This document shows positions 43,922 to 52,380 of a DNA stretch of 64,000 bases, in pieces (position 1 is the first letter of the stretch; each line of letters opens with the position of its first letter). Source of the stretch: Terriglobia bacterium (lineage in GTDB: Bacteria; Acidobacteriota; Terriglobia; Bryobacterales; Bryobacteraceae); assembly GCA_021325235.1 (NCBI GenBank), contig JAJPHN010000051.1, forward strand, positions 62,001 through 126,000, written 5' to 3'. The position numbers were made by a program, and so were the translations under genes. Under the pieces are notes generated by a model. It searched no databases and was not told the origin of the DNA. It saw only the letters and a program-made list of their open reading frames with translations.

Positions 43922-46900
43922 GAAGCCGGTGGTGGTGGCTGGCGGCTCTGCCCGTGGTGTTGTTTGCGGGCGCAGCGTTTCTGCTCCAATCCGGCTGGCT
44001 GCAGGAGGAAGCGCGGCGCGAAGTTGTGAGCACGCTCGAGCGCGTTACGGGTGCTCCGGTCGCGATTCGCGAATTTTACTTCGACTGGAGAACGTTGACC
44101 CTCGTCTGCCACGGCATCGAGTCGCGGAGCCTGAAGATCGCATCGCTCGAAGTCAAATTGCGCTGGCGATCGCTTTGGGAGAGGAGAGTGGATGCGGCGG
44201 GGGTTGTCGCGGACAGGCCGGAGATTGACCTGGGCACGGTGAACGCGAATGGGGTGCCGGGCGGGAATCTGTTTGCGATTGAAGTAGCGCATTACGAGGT
44301 AGTGCATGGCATTTTCCATTTCGCGGCACGCCAACAAGGCTTCGATCTTCGCGGCGAAGATTTGCGAGCGGAGCTGAAGCGCAATGGCGCGGGAGATGCT
44401 TATGGATTCGAGGCGGCCAGCAAACGCGTAGAGATTGCGAGCGGGTGTTGCGGACGAATGCTGGCCGATGTCTCCGCGCGGGGCCTCTGGAGGCCGGATT
44501 CGATCGATCTGCAGAGGTTTCAGGCTGCAGTACGGGCGGATCGAGGTGAGCTTACCCTAGAGGGCCAGGGGAGCCTTCGCGCTTCCTCCGGCTTTGTAGC
44601 TGAGGGGGCGGCAAAAGGCACGTTGCAAGGCGGAAGAGCGCAGGCGCGCTTCCACTATTCCAGCGGCGAAATTAACTTTCGCGATATCGAGGCCGAACTG
44701 CTGGGCGGAGCTTTTCGCGGGAGGGCGAGCGCGCGTCTCGATCGGTCGTGGGAAATCAGCGGGCAAGTGAAAGGTGTGGCTCTGAATGAGGCGCTGCGGC
44801 TTTACAACGGGCGGCAGCTTCCCTGGACCAGCCAAATCAACGGCGCGTTGTCGGGCACAAGCGCAAACGGGTTTGACGGCGACTTGCATCTGACCGGCGG
44901 CTTGTCCGGTGAGCTGAGGCTGCATGCCTCGGGACAGGGTGCGATTCGTTTCAGCGACTCCCGTCTGGCGATCCCCGAGACGGAGCTCAATTTCAGCGGC
45001 TCCCGCGAGAGCGGCTTTGCGGTGACCGCGACAACGAGCAATCTCGACCAGGTCCGGCGGGCATTGTCGGTTGCTGGGATCGGCGGGGCGCTCGATTCCT
45101 CTATCAGCTTTCATCCCGGAGGCGACGCGACGTTTCACGGTGATGTTCGCTTCGTGCGCGGTGAGCCCGAAATCGCCGGAGCGCTCGTGATGCAGCAATT
45201 TCGGGCCTATCAGCGCGAATGGCAGCGGCTGGAGTGGCAGGGCGAAGTTAATCGCGAGCGCCTGAAAGCTGATCACGTGATGCTGACCGGACAGGGTGTG
45301 CAGCTTGCGGGAAGTGGTGCGGTTCAGCTACAGAATTGGGCGGTTGCACGGTCAGGCGAAATCGACGCCGCGGGCACGTTTGCAGTTCCGGCGCAGGCTC
45401 TGGCGCTGCCGGTGAAGGGGTTGCTGAAGGGTGCAGGCGAAATCCACGGCAGACTCGTGAATCCAACAGGCAAGCTTTCGCTCGAGCTGCGCGATGGGCA
45501 GATTTACGGGGAAAAGGTGAAAGTTCTCGAAGCGCAGATCGGATTTGACGGCCGGAATATTCGCGTTTCGCGAGGCCGACTGCAGGATTCTGCGGGGGAT
45601 ACCCTGGATGTCTCGGGTAGTTATCTAGATAAGCGGCTCGATCTACAGGTCAAAACTTCCGGTTTCGTTCTTTCGCATGTCAGTGGACTCAGCGGGATCG
45701 ATGGACGGCTCGCTGTCGATGCAAGGATTGCGGCGGAACGGGAAGCGCAGGGTTTCCGGCCAGTCGCGGTGGATGGGAGCCTAACCCTAAGCGGAGCGAG
45801 GTTCAACGGGAAGCCGCTCGGCGATGCGAGTGGCAAGATGCAAACGGCCAACGGCGCAGTGCAGATCGAATTGCGCGGCGATCTGCGCGGGAATCCGTTT
45901 TCGGGCGAGGCTTCGGTGAGTCTTGGTGGACAAAATCTGCTTTCCGGTACGCTCCGATTCTCTCGCATTGCATTCCAGGATTGCCTGCCGGACGGCATTC
46001 CGGCGAGCGTCGCGGCAAGCGGGGCACTTCATGTTTCGGGCAATCTGCTGGACTGGCGCAACTGGGCCGTTCAAGCGCATGCCGATGCGCTCGAGCTATC
46101 GGCCAGAGATTTTCCATTTGCCCTGCATAATGCAGCGCCGGCAGATTTCGAGCTTTCGCGCGGCCTGGTCCGGATTGAGCATCTGGACCTCGCGGGGCCG
46201 AGCACCACGCTCAACATTTCAGGGAGCGCTACCGGGAACCGGTTGGATCTGGCGGCCAAAGGTGAATTCAGTCTGAAAATACTGCAGCTGATCGACAACA
46301 ACATCGAAACGGCGGAAGGTGCGGCGCTGCTCGATGCCTCGGCGCATGGCTCGTTGGATCATCCCTCGCTCGCGGGCAAGATGCAGATCAAGGACGGCGC
46401 GATCGGGTTGCGCGATTTCAGTAATAGTCTCACGCATTTGAACGGAAGTCTAGTGTTTGATCAGAATCGCGCAACCATCGAGCGGCTCACCGCTCAGGCC
46501 GGGGGCGGGAAACTGGCGCTGGCCGGCTTTGTGACATTCGGGGGAGCGGCCCCGCTTGCCTACCATCTCGAATCGCATGCCGAGGATACGCGGCTGCGCT
46601 ATGCAAATGGCGTGAGTGTTACGACGGATGCGAATCTGCGCCTCACCGGAACCAGCACGAACAGCCTGCTCTCGGGTACGGCGCGAATTTCCCGAGTGGT
46701 GCTGAATCCGAATGCCGACGTGGGAAACCTGCTAACCAATCTGGCGGCGGGCGCGCTCACGCCGGCCAACCAGAAAGCATTTGCCAGCGGGCTGCAGTTC
46801 GACGTCGCGATCGAAAGCGCGCCCAATCTGCAGATCAGCACGTCGCTGAGCCGCGATGTGGAAGCGGCCATCGATCTGCGTCTGCGCGGCACACCGGAGC

Positions 46901-47538
46901 GGCCATTACTGCTTGGGACTGTTTCGGCCAATCAGGGCGATATCCGCGTTTTTGGCGGACGATACACGATTAACCGCGGGCAGGTTACGTTTCAGAATGC
47001 AACGCGCATCGAGCCGGTGCTCGACCTCGACCTCGGCACGCAGGCGCGCGGGATCAATGTCGATATCACGATTTCCGGTACACTGAGCCATCTGAATATT
47101 GCGTATCGCTCGGATCCGCCGCTACAGCCGCGCGACATCATTGCTCTGCTCACCGTGGGGCGCACACCGCAGGAGGCGGCGAACGTGCAGACCTCGCAAG
47201 TGAGCACCGAAAGCAGCACGCTCGCGGCGAATCCAACCTCGGTGCTCGGTCAGGCGATCGCGCCGCCTTCGGGAAGGCTGTCGAAACTGTTCGGAGTTAC
47301 CAACATTAAGCTCGATCCGCTGGTGCAGGGTCTGACGAATACGCCGCAATCGCGACTGACGCTGGAGCAGCAGATCTCGCGATCGATCACGGTGACGTAT
47401 GTGACGAATCTCGAGCAGACTTCGGAACAGATTTTCCGCCTCGAGTGGGCGATTAACCGGCAGTATTCGATTGTGGCGCTGCGGGATGACAACGGCGAGT
47501 TCGGAATCGATCTTCAATACAAGAAGAGGTTCAAATGA
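43918..47538 (+). CDS. tamB: Translocation and assembly module protein TamB (DUF490)
   Basis: A 1206-residue protein. One N-terminal membrane helix (WWWLAALPVVLFAGAAFLL) anchors it in the inner membrane; the remainder is long, repetitive beta structure of the AsmA/TamB type, expected to span the periplasm as a hydrophobic groove. The C-terminal about 330 residues are the DUF490 domain: PERPLLLGTVSANQGDIRVF, then GGRYTINRGQVTF, and DIIALLTVGRTPQEAAN, ending LQYKKRFK. TamB works with TamA in outer-membrane protein or lipid transport. It overlaps both neighbours by ATGA junctions, so the operon is tightly coupled. Confidence 0.92.
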   Translation: MRSRWWWLAALPVVLFAGAAFLLQSGWLQEEARREVVSTLERVTGAPVAIREFYFDWRTLTLVCHGIESRSLKIASLEVKLRWRSLWERRVDAAGVVADRPEIDLGTVNANGVPGGNLFAIEVAHYEVVHGIFHFAARQQGFDLRGEDLRAELKRNGAGDAYGFEAASKRVEIASGCCGRMLADVSARGLWRPDSIDLQRFQAAVRADRGELTLEGQGSLRASSGFVAEGAAKGTLQGGRAQARFHYSSGEINFRDIEAELLGGAFRGRASARLDRSWEISGQVKGVALNEALRLYNGRQLPWTSQINGALSGTSANGFDGDLHLTGGLSGELRLHASGQGAIRFSDSRLAIPETELNFSGSRESGFAVTATTSNLDQVRRALSVAGIGGALDSSISFHPGGDATFHGDVRFVRGEPEIAGALVMQQFRAYQREWQRLEWQGEVNRERLKADHVMLTGQGVQLAGSGAVQLQNWAVARSGEIDAAGTFAVPAQALALPVKGLLKGAGEIHGRLVNPTGKLSLELRDGQIYGEKVKVLEAQIGFDGRNIRVSRGRLQDSAGDTLDVSGSYLDKRLDLQVKTSGFVLSHVSGLSGIDGRLAVDARIAAEREAQGFRPVAVDGSLTLSGARFNGKPLGDASGKMQTANGAVQIELRGDLRGNPFSGEASVSLGGQNLLSGTLRFSRIAFQDCLPDGIPASVAASGALHVSGNLLDWRNWAVQAHADALELSARDFPFALHNAAPADFELSRGLVRIEHLDLAGPSTTLNISGSATGNRLDLAAKGEFSLKILQLIDNNIETAEGAALLDASAHGSLDHPSLAGKMQIKDGAIGLRDFSNSLTHLNGSLVFDQNRATIERLTAQAGGGKLALAGFVTFGGAAPLAYHLESHAEDTRLRYANGVSVTTDANLRLTGTSTNSLLSGTARISRVVLNPNADVGNLLTNLAAGALTPANQKAFASGLQFDVAIESAPNLQISTSLSRDVEAAIDLRLRGTPERPLLLGTVSANQGDIRVFGGRYTINRGQVTFQNATRIEPVLDLDLGTQARGINVDITISGTLSHLNIAYRSDPPLQPRDIIALLTVGRTPQEAANVQTSQVSTESSTLAANPTSVLGQAIAPPSGRLSKLFGVTNIKLDPLVQGLTNTPQSRLTLEQQISRSITVTYVTNLEQTSEQIFRLEWAINRQYSIVALRDDNGEFGIDLQYKKRFK

Positions 47539-47834
47539 AGCTTCGTGCCGAGCAGGGAAAGCTCAAAATCGAGCATTCCATCATCGATGGGCTGCGGCCG
47601 GTGCTCGAACGTCTGCTGCGCGAGACTGCGGAAATTCGCGCGGTGATTCCGGGAGTGATCCGGCCAGTCAGGGACGCCCGGGGTCCGGTGGTGATTCGCG
47701 TAACGGTGCCGACTACGAATGGGTGGAAAGCGATTGCGCTCAGTGCGGGCGCGCGGCAGGAATTGTTTATTAGCACTGGTCTAGGGAAGGTCGAGCTGGA
47801 GGCGTTGATCGGGCGAGTGGTGCGCGGCTTGTAA
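47535..47834 (+). CDS. DUF2103-like small protein
   Basis: A 99-residue soluble protein whose start overlaps the tamB stop (ATGA 47535-47538). IEHSIIDGLRPVLERLLRET with IRAVIPGVIRPVRDARGPVV and GWKAIALSAGARQELFISTG resemble the DUF2103 pattern of a His followed by GLxPVLexL, a PG.I turn, and an arginine-rich QE.F strand. Members are described as putative metal-binding proteins. The link to outer-membrane assembly comes only from its place as the last gene of this operon. Confidence 0.6.
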   Translation: MKLRAEQGKLKIEHSIIDGLRPVLERLLRETAEIRAVIPGVIRPVRDARGPVVIRVTVPTTNGWKAIALSAGARQELFISTGLGKVELEALIGRVVRGL

Positions 47835-47839
47835 ACAGA

Positions 47840-48215
47840 ATGGCTATGCATTGGCGTACGTGTTTGACTTTTGCTGCCGGTTCTCGGTACCGGCTGGCTT
47901 GCCTCGGCTGCGCAGGACTCAGATCCGACCACCGGATTGGGATCACGCGGCGGACTCGCTTTCAAGACAGGCGCTGCAACGGGCCGAACTGATAAAGCGA
48001 AGCCGGAAGAGCTGGCAATAGTGACCGATTTACCGCGCCGAAGCGGATGCCGATCCCGAGCAGTTCACAGCATCCGCCTTGAGAAAGGCATGGGATTCGA
48101 ACTCGACGAGAAAGCAGCCGAAGCCCTCAGCCACTGGCGCTTTAAGCCGGCCATGGTCAGTGGCAAGCCCATTCCGAAAAAAGCCAAGATAACGATCAAC
48201 TTCGATCTGCCTTGA
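47840..48215 (+). pseudogene. Decayed TonB C-terminal domain gene
   Basis: Near the end, GMGFELDEKAAEALSHWRFK then PAMVSGKPIPKKAKITINFD is a clear TonB C-terminal match. Before it, the expected domain core (GTVVLSVVVDADG-type region) is missing, and a signal peptide start (ATG 47840, MAMHWRTCLTF) is in another frame than LPVLGTGWLASAAQ, so at least one frameshift and one internal deletion are implied. A 114-residue frame from TTG 47871 remains open, so an altered protein cannot be excluded. Confidence 0.6.
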
Positions 48216-48255
48216 ACCGGAGGGGATGCGGGGCGGCTATGAGCGGCGCGAGCTG

Positions 48256-48291
48256 TTGCGTTTATAGACCGGTCTATGATATAAACCAAAT
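48256..48291 (+). promoter_or_regulatory. Promoter with palindromic operator, leaderless start
   Basis: A perfect 14-base palindrome ATAGACCGGTCTAT (48264-48277) lies between a weak -35 (TTGCGT, 48256-48261) and a -10 (TATAAA, 48280-48285; spacer 18). Six bases later comes ATG 48292, with no ribosome site, so the transcript should be leaderless. A repressor at the palindrome would block RNA polymerase; the winged-helix gene in the same operon is the natural candidate. Confidence 0.6.
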
Positions 48292-48873
48292 ATGGAACGC
48301 AATGCACGTGACGATTTGCAAGGCCTGATTTTTGCGACGCTCAATCTGCGTTATCTGCGCGGCTTAACAATTGTGCCATTCGGTATCTGGATGGCCTTGT
48401 TTCCCCTTCTCGGACACATGACGCGCTGGAGTCAGCTGGGCGCCGGAGCGGGGTTGCTGATCGCAACTGTGCTCGCGGTCATCAGCACGAGGCGCCTGAA
48501 TAGGCATTACGACGAACGTTATGGGCGCGTGGAGGCGAATCATCGGCGCGGTTTCCCAGGCGCTGGTTTCGGGGTCTGGGGTGCGGTGTTCATTGTGCTC
48601 ACGGTTCAGGGCGTGCATGGTGTGCCCGCCGTTGCGTTGTGGCTGGCGGCATTGTTTTTCGGCATTTATATGAGCTCGTCCGGGTACCGCTGGTATTACC
48701 TGGTCCTGGCAGCGGTCTTTGCAGGCCTCACTCCGTGGTGGGTTGGGATCGGCGACTGGCAGGCGCCGCTGCTCGGATTGGCCTTTGCGCTGGCGGGCGT
48801 CATGGATCATCTGCTGCTTCGCCGGCTGCTGCCGGTGCATGGCGAAAGCGAGGCTGCGCCGAGTGTCGCTTAG
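48292..48873 (+). CDS. Hypothetical membrane protein
   Basis: A 193-residue protein with about five membrane helices (YLRGLTIVPFGIWMALFPLL, LGAGAGLLIATVLAVIS, GVWGAVFIVLTVQGVHGV, VALWLAALFFGIYMSS, YYLVLAAVFAGLTPWWVGIG). It starts six bases after a -10 box with no Shine-Dalgarno sequence. The start codon of the regulator gene lies 11 bases inside its end. The pair (integral membrane protein plus small winged-helix regulator) is a common arrangement; the function is unknown. Confidence 0.7.
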   Translation: MERNARDDLQGLIFATLNLRYLRGLTIVPFGIWMALFPLLGHMTRWSQLGAGAGLLIATVLAVISTRRLNRHYDERYGRVEANHRRGFPGAGFGVWGAVFIVLTVQGVHGVPAVALWLAALFFGIYMSSSGYRWYYLVLAAVFAGLTPWWVGIGDWQAPLLGLAFALAGVMDHLLLRRLLPVHGESEAAPSVA

Positions 48874-49177
48874 CCCGGTCGTGCAGCCGGACAAATTTGT
48901 GCATGAGCCGGCGCGCCTGGCGATTTTGACTGTGCTCTCCGGCTGTAAGAGCGCCGAGTTCCTGTTTCTGCAACGCGCCACTCAGCTTACGAAAGGAAAT
49001 CTGTCCGTCCAGATGTCGAAGCTCGAAGAGGCCGGTTTTATTGAGATCGACAAGGCGTTTGAAGGCAAGAAGCCGGTCACCTCCGCCGCATTAACGGCCA
49101 AGGGTGCGCGAGCATTGAAACAATATTGGGAGGCGATGGACGAGATTCGCCGGCGTGGCAACGGCAAGCGGTCTTAG
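48863..49177 (+). CDS. Winged-helix transcriptional regulator (HTH_27/MarR-like)
   Basis: A 104-residue protein starting at GTG 48863 inside the end of the membrane-protein gene. The sequence HEPARLAILTVLSG, then FLFLQRATQLTKGNLSVQMS, then KLEEAGFIEIDKAFEGKKPV has the recognition helix and wing of the small winged-helix family whose members begin with an RL-x-IL helix. An ending GARALKQYWEAMDEI helix should dimerise it. It probably represses its own operon through the palindrome at 48264-48277 (inference). It ends 12 bases before the cytochrome fusion gene, which may also be under its control. Confidence 0.85.
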   Translation: MSLSPVVQPDKFVHEPARLAILTVLSGCKSAEFLFLQRATQLTKGNLSVQMSKLEEAGFIEIDKAFEGKKPVTSAALTAKGARALKQYWEAMDEIRRRGNGKRS

Positions 49178-49189
49178 ACGGGCAGCGCG

Positions 49190-51070
49190 ATGGTTCTTCG
49201 ATTGACGATTGTCCTGCTGATGGCGATGAGTGCGGCACTCGCGTCTGCGCAGGTCACCTTCAATCGCGAGGTAGCGCCCATTGTGTACCGGCACTGCGCG
49301 CCCTGTCACCACGCCAATGGCCCCGGCCCCTTCCCGCTGATCACATATCAGGACGTCAGCAAGCATGCCGCGCAGATCGTCGACGTAATAAAGCGGCGCT
49401 ACATGCCGCCCTGGCCGCCCGAGCACGGCTACGGCGAGTTTGCGGGCGACCGCAGTTTGAGTAGTGCGCAGATACGTCTATTAGCCGAGTGGGTTGCGGC
49501 GGGCAAGCCCGAAGGCGATGCGAAGGATCTGCCGCCCGCTCCGCAGTTCAACGGCGAATGGCAGATGGGCGCGCCGGATCTGGTGGTGAAGATGCCGGTT
49601 GCTTACCAGATGCCGGCGGCCGGCTCCGATGTGTTCCGCAACTTTGTCGTTCCGACCGGGCTGAAGCAAACGCGCTATGTGCGCGGCTTGGAACTGCATC
49701 TCTCAAACCCGCGTGTTGTGCATCATGCCAACGTGGTGCTCGATCGAACGGGAGCTTTGCGGCGCCGCGACGGTGAAGACGGGCGGCCTGGCTTTCCGGG
49801 AATGGATGTCATTACCGAAGCCGCACCCGATTCGTTCGATCCCGATTCGCACTTTCTGTTCTGGAAACCGACGAGTGTGCCGCGCCTGCTGCCCGAAGAC
49901 ATGAGCTGGCGGCTGGATCCGGATACCGACCTGGTCGTGAACCTGCACTTGCAGCCCACTGGGAAACCGGAAAAGGTACAGGCCGAAATCGGCTTATACT
50001 TCTCGCCGCAGCCGCCAACGAAATTCCCGATGCTCGTGCAGTTGGAGCACGATGGCGCGATACGCGTTCCGCCGGGCTCGCGAGACTTTACGGTCTCCGA
50101 CCATCTCACTTTGCCTGTCGATGTCGATCTACTCGCGATCTATCCGCATGCGCACTATCTGGGAAAGCTGATCGAGGCCTGGGCGATATTACCGGATGGC
50201 CAAAAGCGCTGGCTGATCCGCATTCCGGACTGGGATATCAACTGGCAAGCCGAATACGAATACGCTCGCCCTGTTCCGCTACCCAAGGGCTCCAGGGTAG
50301 AGATGAAAATCAGCTATGACAATACAGCCGCGAACCCGCGGAATCCGAATCATCCGCCGCGGCTGGTCGTCTCCGGAAACCGTAGCGAGGACGAGATGGG
50401 CCACGTCTGGCTGCAGGTACTGCCCCGGGCAAAGGACGATCGCTATGCGCTGCAGGAAGCGGTGATGCGGCGGCGTCTTGAAAAATACCCGGCCGATTTT
50501 CTGGCGCATTACAATCTCGGTGCGCTGGAAGAATCACGCGGCAAGCTTGATGCTGCGCTGGCCCTGTATCGCGATGCGCTGCGCATTGAGCCGCAAAATG
50601 AAACCGCGCAGAACAGCCTGGCGGGCGTGCTTCTCCTGAAGGGCGACGAGGCGGATGCCATTGCGAACTGGCGGGCGCTGCTGGCGCGCGATCCCGGCTA
50701 TTTGAATGCGCGCTACAACCTGGCGCGCACACTTGCAGGCAGCGGCGATCTAGAGGGTGCGGTGCACGAGTACAGCGCCTTCTTGAATGCGCGCCCGAAC
50801 GATGCCGAAGCGCAGGCCGGATTGGGTACGGTGCTTTACCGGCAGCGGAATTTTGCTGCGGCACTCGGCTGTTTTCGTAAAGCCGCGGAGCTCGCCCCCT
50901 CGAACGGCGACATTCAGACCAACTACGGAACGCTGCTCGCCATCGCGGGCCAACTCGCGGAAGCGCAAAAGGCGTTCGAGCGCGCGCTTGCGGATGATCC
51001 TTCGAGCGAGGCCGCGCGCGCGAATCTCGAGCGGGTTAAGGCGCAGCTGGCATCGGGCGCTCGGCACTGA
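49190..51070 (+). CDS. Secreted c-type cytochrome / Cu-monooxygenase-like / TPR fusion
   Basis: A 626-residue exported protein (signal LTIVLLMAMSAALASA). Residues 36-40 CAPCH bind heme; MPPWPPEHGYGEFAGDRSLS continues the cytochrome domain to about residue 105. Residues about 130-400 resemble the two-domain copper type II ascorbate-dependent monooxygenase fold: NPRVVHHANVVLD and IYPHAHYLGKLIEAW carry the His motifs. Residues about 420-620 are six TPR units (AHYNLGALEESRGKLDAALA, AEAQAGLGTVLYRQRNFAAA, IQTNYGTLLAIAGQLAEAQK). Redox activity is inferred. The last 35 bases overlap the convergent VOC gene. Confidence 0.85.
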   Translation: MVLRLTIVLLMAMSAALASAQVTFNREVAPIVYRHCAPCHHANGPGPFPLITYQDVSKHAAQIVDVIKRRYMPPWPPEHGYGEFAGDRSLSSAQIRLLAEWVAAGKPEGDAKDLPPAPQFNGEWQMGAPDLVVKMPVAYQMPAAGSDVFRNFVVPTGLKQTRYVRGLELHLSNPRVVHHANVVLDRTGALRRRDGEDGRPGFPGMDVITEAAPDSFDPDSHFLFWKPTSVPRLLPEDMSWRLDPDTDLVVNLHLQPTGKPEKVQAEIGLYFSPQPPTKFPMLVQLEHDGAIRVPPGSRDFTVSDHLTLPVDVDLLAIYPHAHYLGKLIEAWAILPDGQKRWLIRIPDWDINWQAEYEYARPVPLPKGSRVEMKISYDNTAANPRNPNHPPRLVVSGNRSEDEMGHVWLQVLPRAKDDRYALQEAVMRRRLEKYPADFLAHYNLGALEESRGKLDAALALYRDALRIEPQNETAQNSLAGVLLLKGDEADAIANWRALLARDPGYLNARYNLARTLAGSGDLEGAVHEYSAFLNARPNDAEAQAGLGTVLYRQRNFAAALGCFRKAAELAPSNGDIQTNYGTLLAIAGQLAEAQKAFERALADDPSSEAARANLERVKAQLASGARH

Positions 51071-51455
51071 TCATCCAGGGAACGCCGAAACGATCGCGGC
51101 ACATACCGAAACGGTGAGCCCAGAACGTTTCCTGCATGGGCAGGAAGGTCTGTCCGCCTTCCGTGAGCAGCCCGAAGACGCGCTCGGCTTCCTCGATCGA
51201 ATCGAGCACCAGCGAGAGATAACTGCTGTGGATCGGCTGGTAGTCGTCGCGCAGTACGTCGGAGGCCTGCAACTGTACGCCGGCGATCTCGATGCTGGCG
51301 TGAAGGATGGCATCGGGCTGTTTTGCAGCTTCGTGCGCATCGGGATTCTGCCCGTATGTCATGACGAATGTGATCTTGCCGCCCAGATGCTGCTGGTAAA
51401 ACTCGAAAGCAGCGCGGCAGTTGCCATTGAAGTTCAGATACGGATTCAGTTTCAT
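51036..51455 (-). CDS. VOC-superfamily (PhnB/glyoxalase-like) protein
   Basis: A 139-residue protein: MKLNPYLNFNGNCRAAFEFY, then QQHLGGKITFVMTYG is the usual PhnB-type opening, and later YLSLVLDSIEEAERVFGLLT and FGMCRDRFGVPWMISAE complete the fold. The family includes enzymes and resistance proteins; no metal ligand can be assigned with certainty. Its start shares a base with the stop of the upstream AHSA1 gene (TGATG), so it is the third gene of an arsR-AHSA1-VOC unit, a frequent combination in such genomes. Confidence 0.88.
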   Translation of the reverse strand: MKLNPYLNFNGNCRAAFEFYQQHLGGKITFVMTYGQNPDAHEAAKQPDAILHASIEIAGVQLQASDVLRDDYQPIHSSYLSLVLDSIEEAERVFGLLTEGGQTFLPMQETFWAHRFGMCRDRFGVPWMISAERPMPAAP

Positions 51456-51964
51456 CAGCGCGTATGCTCCGGGATCTGAAGCGTGGAGGCGACCTGCGAA
51501 AGGCGATCGAACGCGTGCTCCATGCCGCTCTCCATGCCCGACCGCAGATGGCCATCGCGAGCGGCGCGCGTCTTGTGCAGCAGGGTGTTGGTCAGCCTGG
51601 TGCGGCCGGCGAGGTCTTCGAACTCAACCGTGGTGAGCCATTCGGGGCGGCCGCAGAATTCCATGTCGTAGCATTCGGAATAGACGAGCCTTTGCGGCCG
51701 AACGATCTCGCGATAAGTGCCTCGGAACAGGTGCTCGACACCGTCCGGCATCTCGAGCCGAATGCGCCAGGCGCCCCCTACGCGCAGATCCACTTCGCAG
51801 GCGGTGACCTTCGAGGTACCGCAGCCAAACCAGTGCCGCAGATATTCGGGATTGGTCCAGGATTCGAAAATGAGCTCGCGCGGCCAGTCGAAGACGCGCG
51901 TAAACCGGATTTCGCGATCGGAAGGTAGTGTCACGCTAACCTTTCCGGCGTTTTTTGCGAGCAT
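51455..51964 (-). CDS. AHSA1/SRPBCC-domain protein
   Basis: A 169-residue protein in the AHSA1 (activator of Hsp90 ATPase-like) family: EIRFTRVFDWPRELIFESWT, then NPEYLRHWFG and VDLRVGGAWRIRLEMPDG are the standard motifs, and SGMEHAFDRLSQVAS is the last helix. Bacterial members bind small molecules. AAGGAGAG lies four to five bases upstream of ATG 51964, which is 29 bases inside the end of arsR. Regulation by the ArsR protein in the same operon is expected. Confidence 0.9.
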   Translation of the reverse strand: MLAKNAGKVSVTLPSDREIRFTRVFDWPRELIFESWTNPEYLRHWFGCGTSKVTACEVDLRVGGAWRIRLEMPDGVEHLFRGTYREIVRPQRLVYSECYDMEFCGRPEWLTTVEFEDLAGRTRLTNTLLHKTRAARDGHLRSGMESGMEHAFDRLSQVASTLQIPEHTR

Positions 51965-52292
51965 GTTTGCTCTCCTTCTTGTGCAGTTGTGAAAGAAAAT
52001 CATCGAGCCGGTCGAAGCTCTGCTCCCAGGAGGCCCGGAAGCGCTCGATCCATTCCGAAACTTCCTTGAGACGCGCCGCTTCGAGCTTGCAGGGCCGCCA
52101 CTGGGCCTCGCGGGTGCGGCTGATCAGGCGCGCGTTTTCGAGAACTTTGAGGTGCTTTGTGATGGCCGGCGCGCTGATCGAGAACGGTTCCGACAGTTCC
52201 TTGACGGTGGCTTCGCCCGCGGCCAGCCGGGCGAGAATCGCGCGCCGGGTGGGATCCGCCAGAGCGGCGAAGGTTGTGCTGAGATCATCCAT
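51936..52292 (-). CDS. ArsR-family transcriptional regulator
   Basis: A 118-residue winged-helix repressor. FAALADPTRRAILARLAAGE is the first helix pair, VKELSEPFSISAPAITKHLK is the recognition helix, and VLENARLISRTREAQWRPCK is the wing. No metal-binding CxC pair is seen (a single Cys in the wing), so it may sense something other than arsenic; the SdpR/AHSA1-linked subfamily is typical. Its own promoter, 52291-52330, holds inverted and direct repeats. The genes for AHSA1 and VOC follow with overlaps. Confidence 0.92.
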   Translation of the reverse strand: MDDLSTTFAALADPTRRAILARLAAGEATVKELSEPFSISAPAITKHLKVLENARLISRTREAQWRPCKLEAARLKEVSEWIERFRASWEQSFDRLDDFLSQLHKKESKHARKKRRKG

Positions 52293-52330
52293 TAGTTAAA
52301 CAAGCGGCTAATTAACTGCTGAGCTAATTA
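52291..52330 (-). promoter_or_regulatory. Likely ArsR operator
   Basis: AT-rich sequence immediately before arsR, with inverted arms AGTTAA (52294-52299) and TTAACT (52312-52317), and a direct repeat CTAATTA at 52308 and 52324. Such AT-rich dyads are usual ArsR targets. Confidence 0.5.
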
Positions 52331-52380
52331 TGGCCGGAACGGAATTGTATTGTCAATGACGCGCATCCCAACGGCAGAAT

